DNA of 13,828 nt from DASYUM01 sp036001225 (GTDB lineage Bacteria; Methylomirabilota; Methylomirabilia; Rokubacteriales; DASRDR01): positions 1-13,828 of the forward strand of contig DASYUM010000116.1 in NCBI GenBank assembly GCA_036001225.1, written 5' to 3'. Shown piece by piece: positions 5,900 to 12,712 of the stretch. A program made the translations under genes and the position numbers. The notes below the pieces were generated by a model, which was given only the letters and a program-made list of their open reading frames with translations, did not search any database and was not told the DNA's origin. How positions within the stretch are numbered: position 1 is the stretch's first letter; every line of letters starts with the position of its first letter.

Positions 5900-7192
5900 T
5901 TACTTCGCGGCGTCGGCGATGGCCTTGTTGGCGAGCTGCTCGGCCTCGGCCAGGGCGGCGTCGACCGAGGCCTCGTGGTGCCAGACCTTCTGGATCGCGG
6001 CCCCCATGGCGTCCATCACGCCGTTGAGCCCGAGGTTGATCGGCAGCTTCTTCCCGGCCGGGTAGAGCTGCTTGAGCCCCTGGTCGTAGGGATCGGACTT
6101 GAACGGCTCCTTGTCCCAGTTGACTTTGTAGCGCGGGGAGGCGTCGTACTTCTTGCAGAGCTCGTAATCCTTATTGGCGCTGTTGATCCACTCGATCGCC
6201 TGCCAGGCGAGCGCCTTGTTCTTCGCCTGCTTCGGCACCGAGTAGAGCCAGGCGCCCAGCAGGCTCACGGGCTTGTCGCCGGCCTTCGGCACGGGCGGCA
6301 GAGCCATGCCCCACTTGAGCTCGGGCGCCTCCTTCGGCTGCCGCGCCTTGATGCTCACGGTCTCGCTGATCTGCATCGAAGCGATCCCCTTGAGGAAGGC
6401 CGCCCGGGGGTCGGGGAAGTTCAGGCTGGTGGACTTGTCGACGTCCAGCATGTCGAGGACGAGCTTGAGCGCGGCCTTGCCGCCCTCGTTGTTCAGGAGC
6501 GCCTTGCTCCCGCGCAGGGCGTTGGGATCCTCCACCAGCCGCGCCCCGGCCCCGTAGAGGGCCCAGAAGTGCTTGTGGACCACCCCGTGGGGGTGTCCGA
6601 CGTGGCGGATGGCGTAGCCGACCCGCGTGATGTTGCCCTGGGCGTCGCGCTTGGTGAGCTTCTTGGCGTACTCCCGGAACTCCGCCCAGGTCTTCGGCGG
6701 CTTCTCCGGATCGAGCCCGGCCTCCTTGAAGTGCTCCTTGTTCCAGGTGAGGCCGTAGACGTCGATCCCGTATTGCGGGTAGCCCCACATCCGCCCGTTG
6801 CCGTAGTCGCTGAGCTCCTTGATCTCCGGGGACACGGCGTTGAGCCAGGCCTTGGCATTGGCGTCGGCCACCGGCTCCAGCATCTCCTCCTTCAGGAAGC
6901 CGGGGAGCCAGGAGGTGTCGATGAAGAGGATGTCGGCGATGTTGCGCCCGGCGGCGGCCGCGAAGATCTTCTGCTGCATGGTGTCGTAGTCGAGGGCCAC
7001 CGCCTCGACCTTCACGTTGGCCTTCTTCTCGAACTCGGCCCACAGGTCCTTGTCGCCGAAGTGGGCGGCCCCGGCCGTGATGTCGCCGGCCGGGTACCAC
7101 AGGGTGACGGTGGTCTTGGCCTGGGCCAGGACGACGGCCGGGGCCAGCCCGACGACGGCCAGGATAGCCAGGAGCGGGGTGATGCGTCGCAT
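5900..7192 (-). CDS. Extracellular solute-binding protein of the sugar-type ABC importer
   Basis: Secreted or periplasmic receptor that captures the substrate and delivers it to the MalF/MalG-like permeases. It is 430 aa, the usual length of family 1 binding proteins. Residues 1-23 form a signal peptide: basic MRR, hydrophobic core, cleavage after VLA. No lipobox cysteine is visible. The mature protein opens with TTVTLWYPAG; family features include the DILFIDTSWLPGF stretch, the NKEHFKEAGLDPEKPPKTW segment and the lysine-rich C-terminal half. GGGGAGGA (7201-7208) lies 8 bp before the ATG at 7192. It is the first gene of the operon and has its own promoter at 7259-7287. Family is clear; ligand cannot be read from sequence. 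Confidence 0.93.
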   Translation of the reverse strand: MRRITPLLAILAVVGLAPAVVLAQAKTTVTLWYPAGDITAGAAHFGDKDLWAEFEKKANVKVEAVALDYDTMQQKIFAAAAGRNIADILFIDTSWLPGFLKEEMLEPVADANAKAWLNAVSPEIKELSDYGNGRMWGYPQYGIDVYGLTWNKEHFKEAGLDPEKPPKTWAEFREYAKKLTKRDAQGNITRVGYAIRHVGHPHGVVHKHFWALYGAGARLVEDPNALRGSKALLNNEGGKAALKLVLDMLDVDKSTSLNFPDPRAAFLKGIASMQISETVSIKARQPKEAPELKWGMALPPVPKAGDKPVSLLGAWLYSVPKQAKNKALAWQAIEWINSANKDYELCKKYDASPRYKVNWDKEPFKSDPYDQGLKQLYPAGKKLPINLGLNGVMDAMGAAIQKVWHHEASVDAALAEAEQLANKAIADAAK

Positions 7193-7258
7193 GCGAGGAG
7201 TCCTCCCCTTTGACGCGAATGGGGTGGCTTGAACCGCACAGTTGCGCGCGCAGGACGG

Positions 7259-7287
7259 ACTCTATGCTCCGGTCCGAGCGCTGTCAA
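7259..7287 (-). promoter_or_regulatory. Sigma70-type promoter of the sugar ABC operon
   Basis: On the minus strand a perfect -35 TTGACA (7287-7282) is followed after 17 bp by TAGAGT (7264-7259), a 4-of-6 match to TATAAT. Transcription would start near 7252, leaving a leader of about 60 nt before the binding-protein ATG. It stands in the 174-bp gap downstream of the deacylase stop, so the transporter need not be read from the deacylase promoter. Confidence 0.6.
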
Positions 7288-7366
7288 GGCCCGAAGGGCG
7301 GCTTCGCGTCCCGTCAGCCAGCGGCCCCGGTGTACGGGGATCGTGAGCTGGCCGGTGGCATGCCGG

Positions 7367-8953
7367 TCAGGCGCGGCCCACCACTCGGCCGGGGCGGGCA
7401 CCGGTGTGCTGGCCGGCGGCGATGACCGGCTGCCCGTTGACCAGCACCCAGCGAATGCCGTCCGGATATCGGTGGGGATCGGCGAAGGTGGCGGTGTCCG
7501 CGATCGTGGCCGGGTCGAACACGACGACATCGGCGAGGTGACCCGGCTGGAGGAGGCCGCGGTCCCGCAGGCCGAGCTTCCGCGCGGGCAGACTCGTCAT
7601 CCGGCGGATCGCCTCTTCCAGCGAGACGATCCGCTCCTCCCTCACATAGCGGCCGAGGAAGCGCGGGCACGTGCCGTAGTTCCGAGGATGGGGCTTGCCG
7701 GTGGCGTAGGGTCCGGTGGCCGCACGCCCCTCGCCGTCGGACCCGATCATGACCCACGGACACCGCAGGCCGAGTGCGACGTTCTCTTCGCTCATCATGA
7801 ACAAGATCATGTCGGCTTCGCCCTGGGCCTCGCGGAGGATCTCGACGACCGCCTGGCTGGGAGTCACCCCTCGATCGGCCGCGATCGCCGCCACGGTTCG
7901 GCCCTCGTGCTCGGGTGTCGCCGGGCACCCCGAGATCACGATCCCGTCCCATTCCGCGTCGCGGGCCAGGCCCCGGCCCTCGAGGGCTTCCCGGATGCGC
8001 GCGCGCTCGGTGGGGTCGGCCAGCCGGGCGAGGAGCGCATCCCGGCTGCCCACGCGGGCCCAGGCCGGCAGCAGGGTGGCGAGGCTGGTGCTCCCGGCGG
8101 GGTAAGGGTACATGTCGGCCGTGACGTCGAGGCCCTCCGCCCGGGCGGTCTCGATCAAGTCGATCGCCCGGGCCATCTTGGGCCAATTCGCCCGGCCCGC
8201 GGCCTTGAGATGGCTGATCTGTACCGCGACCTGCGCCCGGCGGCCGATCTCGATCGCCTCCGCGATGGCCTCGAGCAGCGTGTCGCCTTCCCCTCGAATG
8301 TGGCTCGCGTAAAACCCGCCGGCCTCGCCCGCCACCCGGGCGAGCCTCACGACCTCATCGGTGTCGGCGAACATTCCCGGCGCATAGATGAGGCCCGTCG
8401 AGAGACCGACCGCCCCCTCGTCCATCGCCTTCCGCACCTCGGCTTGCATCGCCTCGAGTTGGCCGGCAGTGGCGCGGGCGTCGCCCGTGCCCATGCCGAG
8501 AATGCGGATCGTCCCGTGTCCGACCAGTGGCGCGACATTGACCGAGACACCTTCGCCGGTCAGCCGCTCGAGGTAACTGCGAAACGTCGTCCACTCCCAC
8601 TCGAGGGCGGGGACGGTGAGGGCGGCCGTGTCGATCACGTCCTGGCGTCGGGCCGGCGTGAGGGGCGCGGGGCTGGCGCCGCAGTTCCCGACCACCTCGA
8701 GCGTGAAGCCCTGGTGCACCTTGCTGTCTGCGGTCGGCAATCCGGGCAGCACGAAGTCGCCATGAGAGTGCATGTCGATGAACCCGGGCGCGACCACCGC
8801 CCCCGCGACGTCGATGACCCGGGCCGCCTCGGCGTGGCCGAGCGCTCCTACCGCCTGAATCCGGTCACCGATGATCGCCACATCAGTGACCTTCGCCGGG
8901 GCACCCGTGCCATCGACCACGGTGCCGCCCTTGATCAGGATGTCGAATGCCAT
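7367..8953 (-). CDS. N-acyl-D-amino-acid deacylase (D-aminoacylase family)
   Basis: Zinc amidohydrolase releasing D-amino acids from N-acyl-D-amino acids. It is 528 aa, at the upper end for the family. The small beta domain surrounds the barrel at the ends: MAFDILIKGGTVVDGTG at the N-terminus and GHLADVVVFDP at 471-481. Metal and catalytic residues seen are H62/H64 in DMHSHGD, C91 in VVGNCG, H218 in YASHIRGE, H248 in ISHLKAAG and D406 in GSDGEG. The NCG cysteine plus the absence of a hydantoinase-type lysine pattern fit D-aminoacylase. ATG 8953 begins exactly at the conserved domain; no good Shine-Dalgarno precedes it and the nearest promoter would make a very short leader. Divergent from the dehydrogenase remnant at 9150. 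Acyl/side-chain preference unknown. Confidence 0.92.
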   Translation of the reverse strand: MAFDILIKGGTVVDGTGAPAKVTDVAIIGDRIQAVGALGHAEAARVIDVAGAVVAPGFIDMHSHGDFVLPGLPTADSKVHQGFTLEVVGNCGASPAPLTPARRQDVIDTAALTVPALEWEWTTFRSYLERLTGEGVSVNVAPLVGHGTIRILGMGTGDARATAGQLEAMQAEVRKAMDEGAVGLSTGLIYAPGMFADTDEVVRLARVAGEAGGFYASHIRGEGDTLLEAIAEAIEIGRRAQVAVQISHLKAAGRANWPKMARAIDLIETARAEGLDVTADMYPYPAGSTSLATLLPAWARVGSRDALLARLADPTERARIREALEGRGLARDAEWDGIVISGCPATPEHEGRTVAAIAADRGVTPSQAVVEILREAQGEADMILFMMSEENVALGLRCPWVMIGSDGEGRAATGPYATGKPHPRNYGTCPRFLGRYVREERIVSLEEAIRRMTSLPARKLGLRDRGLLQPGHLADVVVFDPATIADTATFADPHRYPDGIRWVLVNGQPVIAAGQHTGARPGRVVGRA

Positions 8954-8963
8954 GAACGCGCCC

Positions 8964-8992
8964 AGCCTAGCCCGCGTGGCGGAAGGGGTCAA
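8964..8992 (-). promoter_or_regulatory. Possible promoter of the D-aminoacylase gene
   Basis: Minus-strand TTGACC (8992-8987) and TAGGCT (8969-8964) are 17 bp apart. The -35 matches 5 of 6 consensus bases, the -10 only 3 of 6. The predicted start near 8957 lies only about 4 nt before the ATG at 8953, implying a nearly leaderless mRNA, which agrees with the missing Shine-Dalgarno. Confidence 0.35.
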
Positions 8993-9045
8993 GGCTGCCA
9001 GTCGGACAATGCCGTTGGTCGGGAGACCGGCCCCGGGAGAACCCC

Positions 9046-9075
9046 TTGACTCCGATGCCGCGCCCGCGTTATAGC
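9046..9075 (+). promoter_or_regulatory. Promoter of the truncated dehydrogenase/permease region
   Basis: TTGACT (9046-9051) and TATAGC (9070-9075) are separated by 18 bp, each a fair match to consensus (5/6 and 4/6). Transcription would start near 9082 and read first through the hairpin at 9093-9112, then into the dehydrogenase remnant. Retention of a good promoter upstream of broken genes suggests recent damage or a drive for the intact downstream HIBADH-family gene. Confidence 0.45.
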
Positions 9076-9092
9076 GCGAGGCGTCGGGGGAC

Positions 9093-9112
9093 CCTGGGGC
9101 TCGCGCCCCAGG
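9093..9112 (+). other. Leader hairpin upstream of the dehydrogenase remnant
   Basis: CCTGGGGC (9093-9100), loop TCGC, GCCCCAGG (9105-9112): a perfect 8-bp GC-rich stem located between the predicted transcription start and the start codon at 9150. There is no T-run, so simple termination is unlikely. It could stabilise the transcript or be a dispersed palindrome. Confidence 0.5.
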
Positions 9113-9149
9113 CTGAGCGGTCGTCGCCGAGCGGGGAGGGATCCGAGCG

Positions 9150-9445
9150 ATGCGATTCCGGGCCGCGGTGCTGCACGAGGTGGGGGGACCGGTGGTCGTC
9201 CAGGCCGTGGACGCGGGGCCGCTCGGCCCCACCGACGTGCTCGTCCGGAACGCGGCGAGCGGACTCTGCCACACCGATCTGGAGGTGATCCAGGGCGCCC
9301 AGCGCTATCCCCTGCCGATCGTGCTGGGCCACGAAGGGGCGGGGGTGGTGGAGGCCGTCGGACCCGCGGTCACCCAGGTCCGACCCGGTGACCACGTGAT
9401 CTGCGCGCACAACGCGAGCTGCGGCCGCTGCTTCTACTGCGACAC
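9150..9445 (+). pseudogene. Truncated zinc-dependent alcohol dehydrogenase (N-terminal ~98 residues)
   Basis: The first quarter of a medium-chain zinc alcohol dehydrogenase, probably of the class III/NDMA-type branch. Visible are the GroES-like start MRFRAAVLHEVGGPVVVQ, catalytic zinc ligands C40 (GLCHTD) and H61/E62 (GHEGAG), and the structural-zinc motif CGRCFYC with C91, C94 and C97. The fourth structural cysteine and the whole NAD-binding domain, about 270 residues, are missing. At 9445/9446 the sequence changes, out of frame, into the middle of an ABC permease. The dehydrogenase frame then runs into nonsense until about 9560. ATG 9150 is preceded by GGGGAGGG about 12 bp upstream. The product cannot be a working dehydrogenase. 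Confidence 0.85.
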
Positions 9446-10030
9446 CTCTTCAACTGGTACATCGCGAGGCCTCGCGAATACGTCGGGCTGGGCAACTACG
9501 GCGAGATGTTTCTCCGGGACGAGCGGTTCTGGGGCGCGGTGGCCCGAACCGCCTACCTGACCGGCATCACGATCCCACCCGAGCTGGCCCTGGGCACGGC
9601 CCTCGCCGTCCTCTTCCGCCAGCGCATCCCCGGGAGCGCGGCGCTGCGTGTCCTGTTCATGCTCCCGATGGTGGCGACGCCGGTGGCCATGGCCCTGGTC
9701 TGGAGCATGCTCCTCACGCCGACCGGCGGACTGCTCAACCATCTCCTCGAGCAGGTGGGGCTGCCCCCCTCCCTGTGGGCGACCCACCCGGATACGGTGA
9801 TCCCGTCCCTGGCGATGGTCGACGTCTGGCAGTGGACCCCCATGGTCACCCTCATCGTCCTGGCCGGCCTGGACTCACTGCCCCGGGAGCCCTTCGAAGC
9901 GGCGGTGATCGACGGCGCCTCGGCCTGGCAGGCGTTCCGGAGGATCACGCTGCCCCTCCTCAAGCCGACGCTGGCGGTGGCGGCCATGTTCCGGACCATC
10001 GACTCCCTCAAGGCCTTCGACGTGATCTAA
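9446..10030 (+). pseudogene. Internal fragment of a second MalF-like sugar ABC permease
   Basis: From 9446 the frame reads LFNWYIARPREYVGLGNYGE, the segment that normally follows the first membrane helix of MalF-type permeases. It continues through several membrane segments and the EAA loop (PFEAAVIDGASAWQAFRRIT) and stops at SLKAFDVI-TAA. About 30 N-terminal residues, including the first helix, and about 65 C-terminal residues are lost. There is no start codon of its own; the nearest in-frame ATG is the internal one at 9506. It is clearly a different subfamily from the intact MalF-like protein at 4890-5795, so it did not arise by copying that gene. Not expected to be functional. Confidence 0.87.
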
Positions 10031-10076
10031 CAAGCAGATCGTCCGGGGCCTGACCTTCGGGGCCGTCAAGGGCTAG
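10029..10076 (+). pseudogene. C-terminal tail of a MalG-like permease
   Basis: In the frame one base beyond the permease fragment, 15 codons read NKQIVRGLTFGAVKG followed by TAG at 10074-10076. This is the conserved extreme C-terminus of MalG-type sugar permeases (compare MIRGIALTGLKG in the intact gene here). It joins directly to the interior of the MalF fragment, so the end of malF and nearly all of malG are missing. Confidence 0.75.
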
Positions 10077-10080
10077 ATCA

Positions 10081-10147
10081 TGGGAGGGGGCCTCGACGGC
10101 CCCCTCCCAGACCCTCCCCCGGGAGGGTTGCGCGGGCAAGCCCGCGC
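10081..10147. repeat. Three tandem GC-rich hairpins
   Basis: Three perfect stems follow the MalG tail. They are: TGGGAGGGGGCC/GGCCCCCTCCCA (10081-10109, 12 bp, loop TCGAC); ACCCTCCC/GGGAGGGT (10111-10128, loop CC); and GCGCGGGC/GCCCGCGC (10130-10147, loop AA). No T-run follows. The second and third together resemble the element at the right end of the window (13795-13828, reverse orientation). This suggests a dispersed intergenic repeat that may also act as a transcript-end structure. Confidence 0.75.
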
Positions 10148-10150
10148 TCG

Positions 10151-10234
10151 GAGTGGAACACCGACCCGCGGCGGCTGGGGGAGGCGTTGGCGCGCGATTA
10201 CTCCGCCAGCCTCCTAGAGGAGGAGGGATCATGA
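10151..10234 (+). pseudogene. C-terminal tail of an unrecognised protein
   Basis: Immediately after the hairpins the frame reads EWNTDPRRLGEALARDYSAS then LLEEEGS and stops at TGA 10232-10234. The stop overlaps the ATG of the next gene (ATGA), the usual sign of two co-translated genes, and the strong ribosome-binding site of the next gene lies inside it. The residue pattern looks like a genuine amphipathic C-terminus, but there is no start codon and the upstream sequence is the hairpin block. It is therefore probably the remaining end of a deleted gene. Family not recognised. Confidence 0.5.
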
Positions 10235-11115
10235 GTGACGACCGGCCCGCAATCGGCTACATCGGGCTCGGCCTGATGGGGGCCCACATGCCGCCGCGCC
10301 TCCTGGACGCGGGATACCCGGTGACGGTGTGGAACCGCACGCGGGCCAAGATGGAGCATGCTCTGGCCCGGGGCGCCCGGCCGGGCCGGTCACCGGCCGA
10401 CGTCGCGCGGCAGAGCGAGGTGATCCACCTGTGCCTGCTCGACACGGCGGCGGTGGAGGCCGTCGTGTTCGGCGCCGACGGGGTCGCGGGAGCGGCCGGC
10501 CCGACGAAGCTCCTGGTCGATCATTCGACGATCAGCGCGGAGGCGACCCGGCGGATGGCCGCCCGGCTCCGGGCCGAGACCGGGATGGGGTGGGTGGATG
10601 CCCCGGTCTCCGGTGGCACCATGGGCGCCGCCGCCGGCACCCTCGTCATGATGGTGGGCGGGGAGGCGGCCGACGTCGAGCGCGTCCGGCCGGTGGCCCA
10701 GCACCTGTCGCGCCGCTTCGCGCACCTGGGGCCGGTGGGCGCCGGGCAGACCACCAAGATGATCAACCAGATCGGCGTCGCCTGCCTCTACGTCGTGCTG
10801 GCCGAGATGGTCACCCTGGCCCGCCACGGGGGCGTCACGGCCGAGCTCTTGCCCGAGGTGCTGGAGGGCGGCTTCGCCGACTCGCGCCTCCTCCAGGTCA
10901 TGGGGCCCCGGATGATCGCCGGGGACTTCCGGCCGGTCGGTCAGGTGCGGACGATGCTCAAGGACCTCGAGCTCCTCCAGCAGCTGGCGACGGCGACCCG
11001 CACGGCGCTCCCGATGACCGCCCTGGCGACCCAGCTCTTCCGCCTGCACGACAATCGCGGGCACGGCGAGCTCGACATTACGTCGATCATCAAGCTCTTC
11101 GAGCCGCACTCGTAG
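10231..11115 (+). CDS. 3-hydroxyisobutyrate dehydrogenase-family NAD(P)-dependent oxidoreductase
   Basis: A 294-aa beta-hydroxyacid dehydrogenase. The N-terminal nucleotide-binding motif is GYIGLGLMGAHM (9-20). The substrate-binding motif is VDAPVSGGTMGAAAG (122-136). The catalytic lysine is K176 in GAGQTTKMINQ, with N179/Q180 following. Known members oxidise 3-hydroxyisobutyrate or reduce tartronate/succinic semialdehyde or glyoxylate; KxxNQ is seen in the semialdehyde-reductase branch, but I cannot fix the substrate. WNRT (34-37) after the second strand, with Arg following the acidic position, hints at NADP preference. ATG 10231 has an excellent GAGGAGGAGGG 3 bp upstream and overlaps the preceding stop. 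It appears to be the only intact gene of the rearranged + strand cluster. Confidence 0.92.
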   Translation: MSDDRPAIGYIGLGLMGAHMPPRLLDAGYPVTVWNRTRAKMEHALARGARPGRSPADVARQSEVIHLCLLDTAAVEAVVFGADGVAGAAGPTKLLVDHSTISAEATRRMAARLRAETGMGWVDAPVSGGTMGAAAGTLVMMVGGEAADVERVRPVAQHLSRRFAHLGPVGAGQTTKMINQIGVACLYVVLAEMVTLARHGGVTAELLPEVLEGGFADSRLLQVMGPRMIAGDFRPVGQVRTMLKDLELLQQLATATRTALPMTALATQLFRLHDNRGHGELDITSIIKLFEPHS

Positions 11116-11143
11116 CCCGAACGCGGCGGCGGGTCGGCCTCGG

Positions 11144-11157
11144 GGCTGACGTCAGCC
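11144..11157. other. 14-bp perfect palindrome in a convergent gap
   Basis: GGCTGACGTCAGCC is perfectly self-complementary and lies in the 54-bp gap between the stops of the HIBADH-family gene and the facing livF. It could fold as a short hairpin on either transcript or be a protein-binding site. There is no T-run to make a standard bidirectional terminator. Confidence 0.4.
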
Positions 11158-11169
11158 TGCCGCGGATCG

Positions 11170-11898
<729 letters not shown>

Positions 11899-11904
11899 GC
11901 CGGA

Positions 11905-12696
11905 TCAGCCGCCAGTCGGCGCCGGCCGGGCCCGCCCCCGCCCCAGGTAGGCCTCGATGACCCGCGGGTCGTTCCGGACCTGCTCGAACGTCCCCTCGGC
12001 GATCTTCTCCCCCGAATCCAGCGCGATCACCTTCTCACAGATGCCCTGGACCAGCGCCATGTCGTGCTCGATGACGAAGATCGTGATGCCCCGGTCGCGC
12101 ACGCCCCGGATGTCTTCCATCAGCTCGCGGCTCTCTGAGGGGTTCATGCCGGCCGCCGGCTCGTCGAGCAGCAGCAGGGTCGGCTGCGTGGCCAGGGCCC
12201 GGGCGATCTCGAGCCGCCGCCGGTTGGCGTAGGAGAGGGCGCCGGCCGGCGCGTCGCGCATGGGCAGCAGGCGGCTGCCGAAGACGCCGAGGCTCTCCAC
12301 CGCGGCCGCCGTCGCCTGGGCCCGCTCCTGACGGGAGCGCGGGGTGGCGACGAGCGCCTGCGGGAATCCCGAGCGCGTCCGGAGGAAGGCGGCGACCAGG
12401 ACGTTCTCGAGGACCGTGAGCTGGGGGAACAGTCGCTGGATCTGAAACGTCCGGCCGATTCCCAGCCGGGCGATCGCGTGCGGCGCGAGCCCGACCAGAT
12501 CGCGCCGCGCCGGGCCGAAGAGGATCCGGCCGCGGTCCGGGCGCAGGAGGCCGGTGATCAGGTTGAACGTCGTCGTCTTGCCGGAGCCGTTCGGGCCGAT
12601 GAGGCCCGTGATCGATCCCGGCTCCACCCGGAAGCCGAGGTCGGCGGCCGCCCGGACCCCGCCGAAGTCCTTCTCGAGTCCCTCGACGATCAGCAC
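11905..12696 (-). CDS. livG: Branched-chain amino-acid ABC transporter ATP-binding protein LivG (second system)
   Basis: First ATPase of the second Liv-type importer, 263 aa from GTG 12696. Walker A GPNGSGKT is at 34-41, Q-loop Q85, signature LSYAN 154-158, Walker B LLLLDEP 174-180 and switch histidine H211. It ends with the LivG tail VIEAYLGRG. The GTG is chosen because it follows the livM stop by 16 bp and has GGCGGAG upstream (GGAG spaced 9 bp). ATGs at 12783 and 12789 (GTG/ATG region) would overlap livM by more than 70 bp with a low-complexity Ala/Gly/Glu leader. As in the fused LivG at the left edge, the signature motif is LSYAN. Confidence 0.9.
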   Translation of the reverse strand: MLIVEGLEKDFGGVRAAADLGFRVEPGSITGLIGPNGSGKTTTFNLITGLLRPDRGRILFGPARRDLVGLAPHAIARLGIGRTFQIQRLFPQLTVLENVLVAAFLRTRSGFPQALVATPRSRQERAQATAAAVESLGVFGSRLLPMRDAPAGALSYANRRRLEIARALATQPTLLLLDEPAAGMNPSESRELMEDIRGVRDRGITIFVIEHDMALVQGICEKVIALDSGEKIAEGTFEQVRNDPRVIEAYLGRGRARPAPTGG

Positions 12697-12712
12697 CGGC
12701 CCGGTCTCCGCC

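Noticed and set aside
5783..7213. A 476-codon open frame on the + strand opposite the solute-binding protein
   Set aside because: Low-complexity Leu/Val/Gly/Asp repeats with no recognisable fold; the minus strand encodes a complete binding protein with signal peptide and ribosome-binding site.
7229..9049. A 606-codon open frame on the + strand opposite the D-aminoacylase
   Set aside because: It is a high-GC shadow: the translation is Arg/Gly/Asp/Pro-rich without domains, while the minus-strand frame has all D-aminoacylase metal ligands.
9446..10030. Permease fragment as a product of recombination with the intact MalF-like gene at 4890-5795
   Set aside because: The two proteins share only family-level motifs; their sequences are too different for a recent copy.
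9150..10234. A novel dehydrogenase-permease fusion protein
   Set aside because: The joints change reading frame, so no single continuous product spans the dehydrogenase and permease parts; truncated remnants are the simpler reading.
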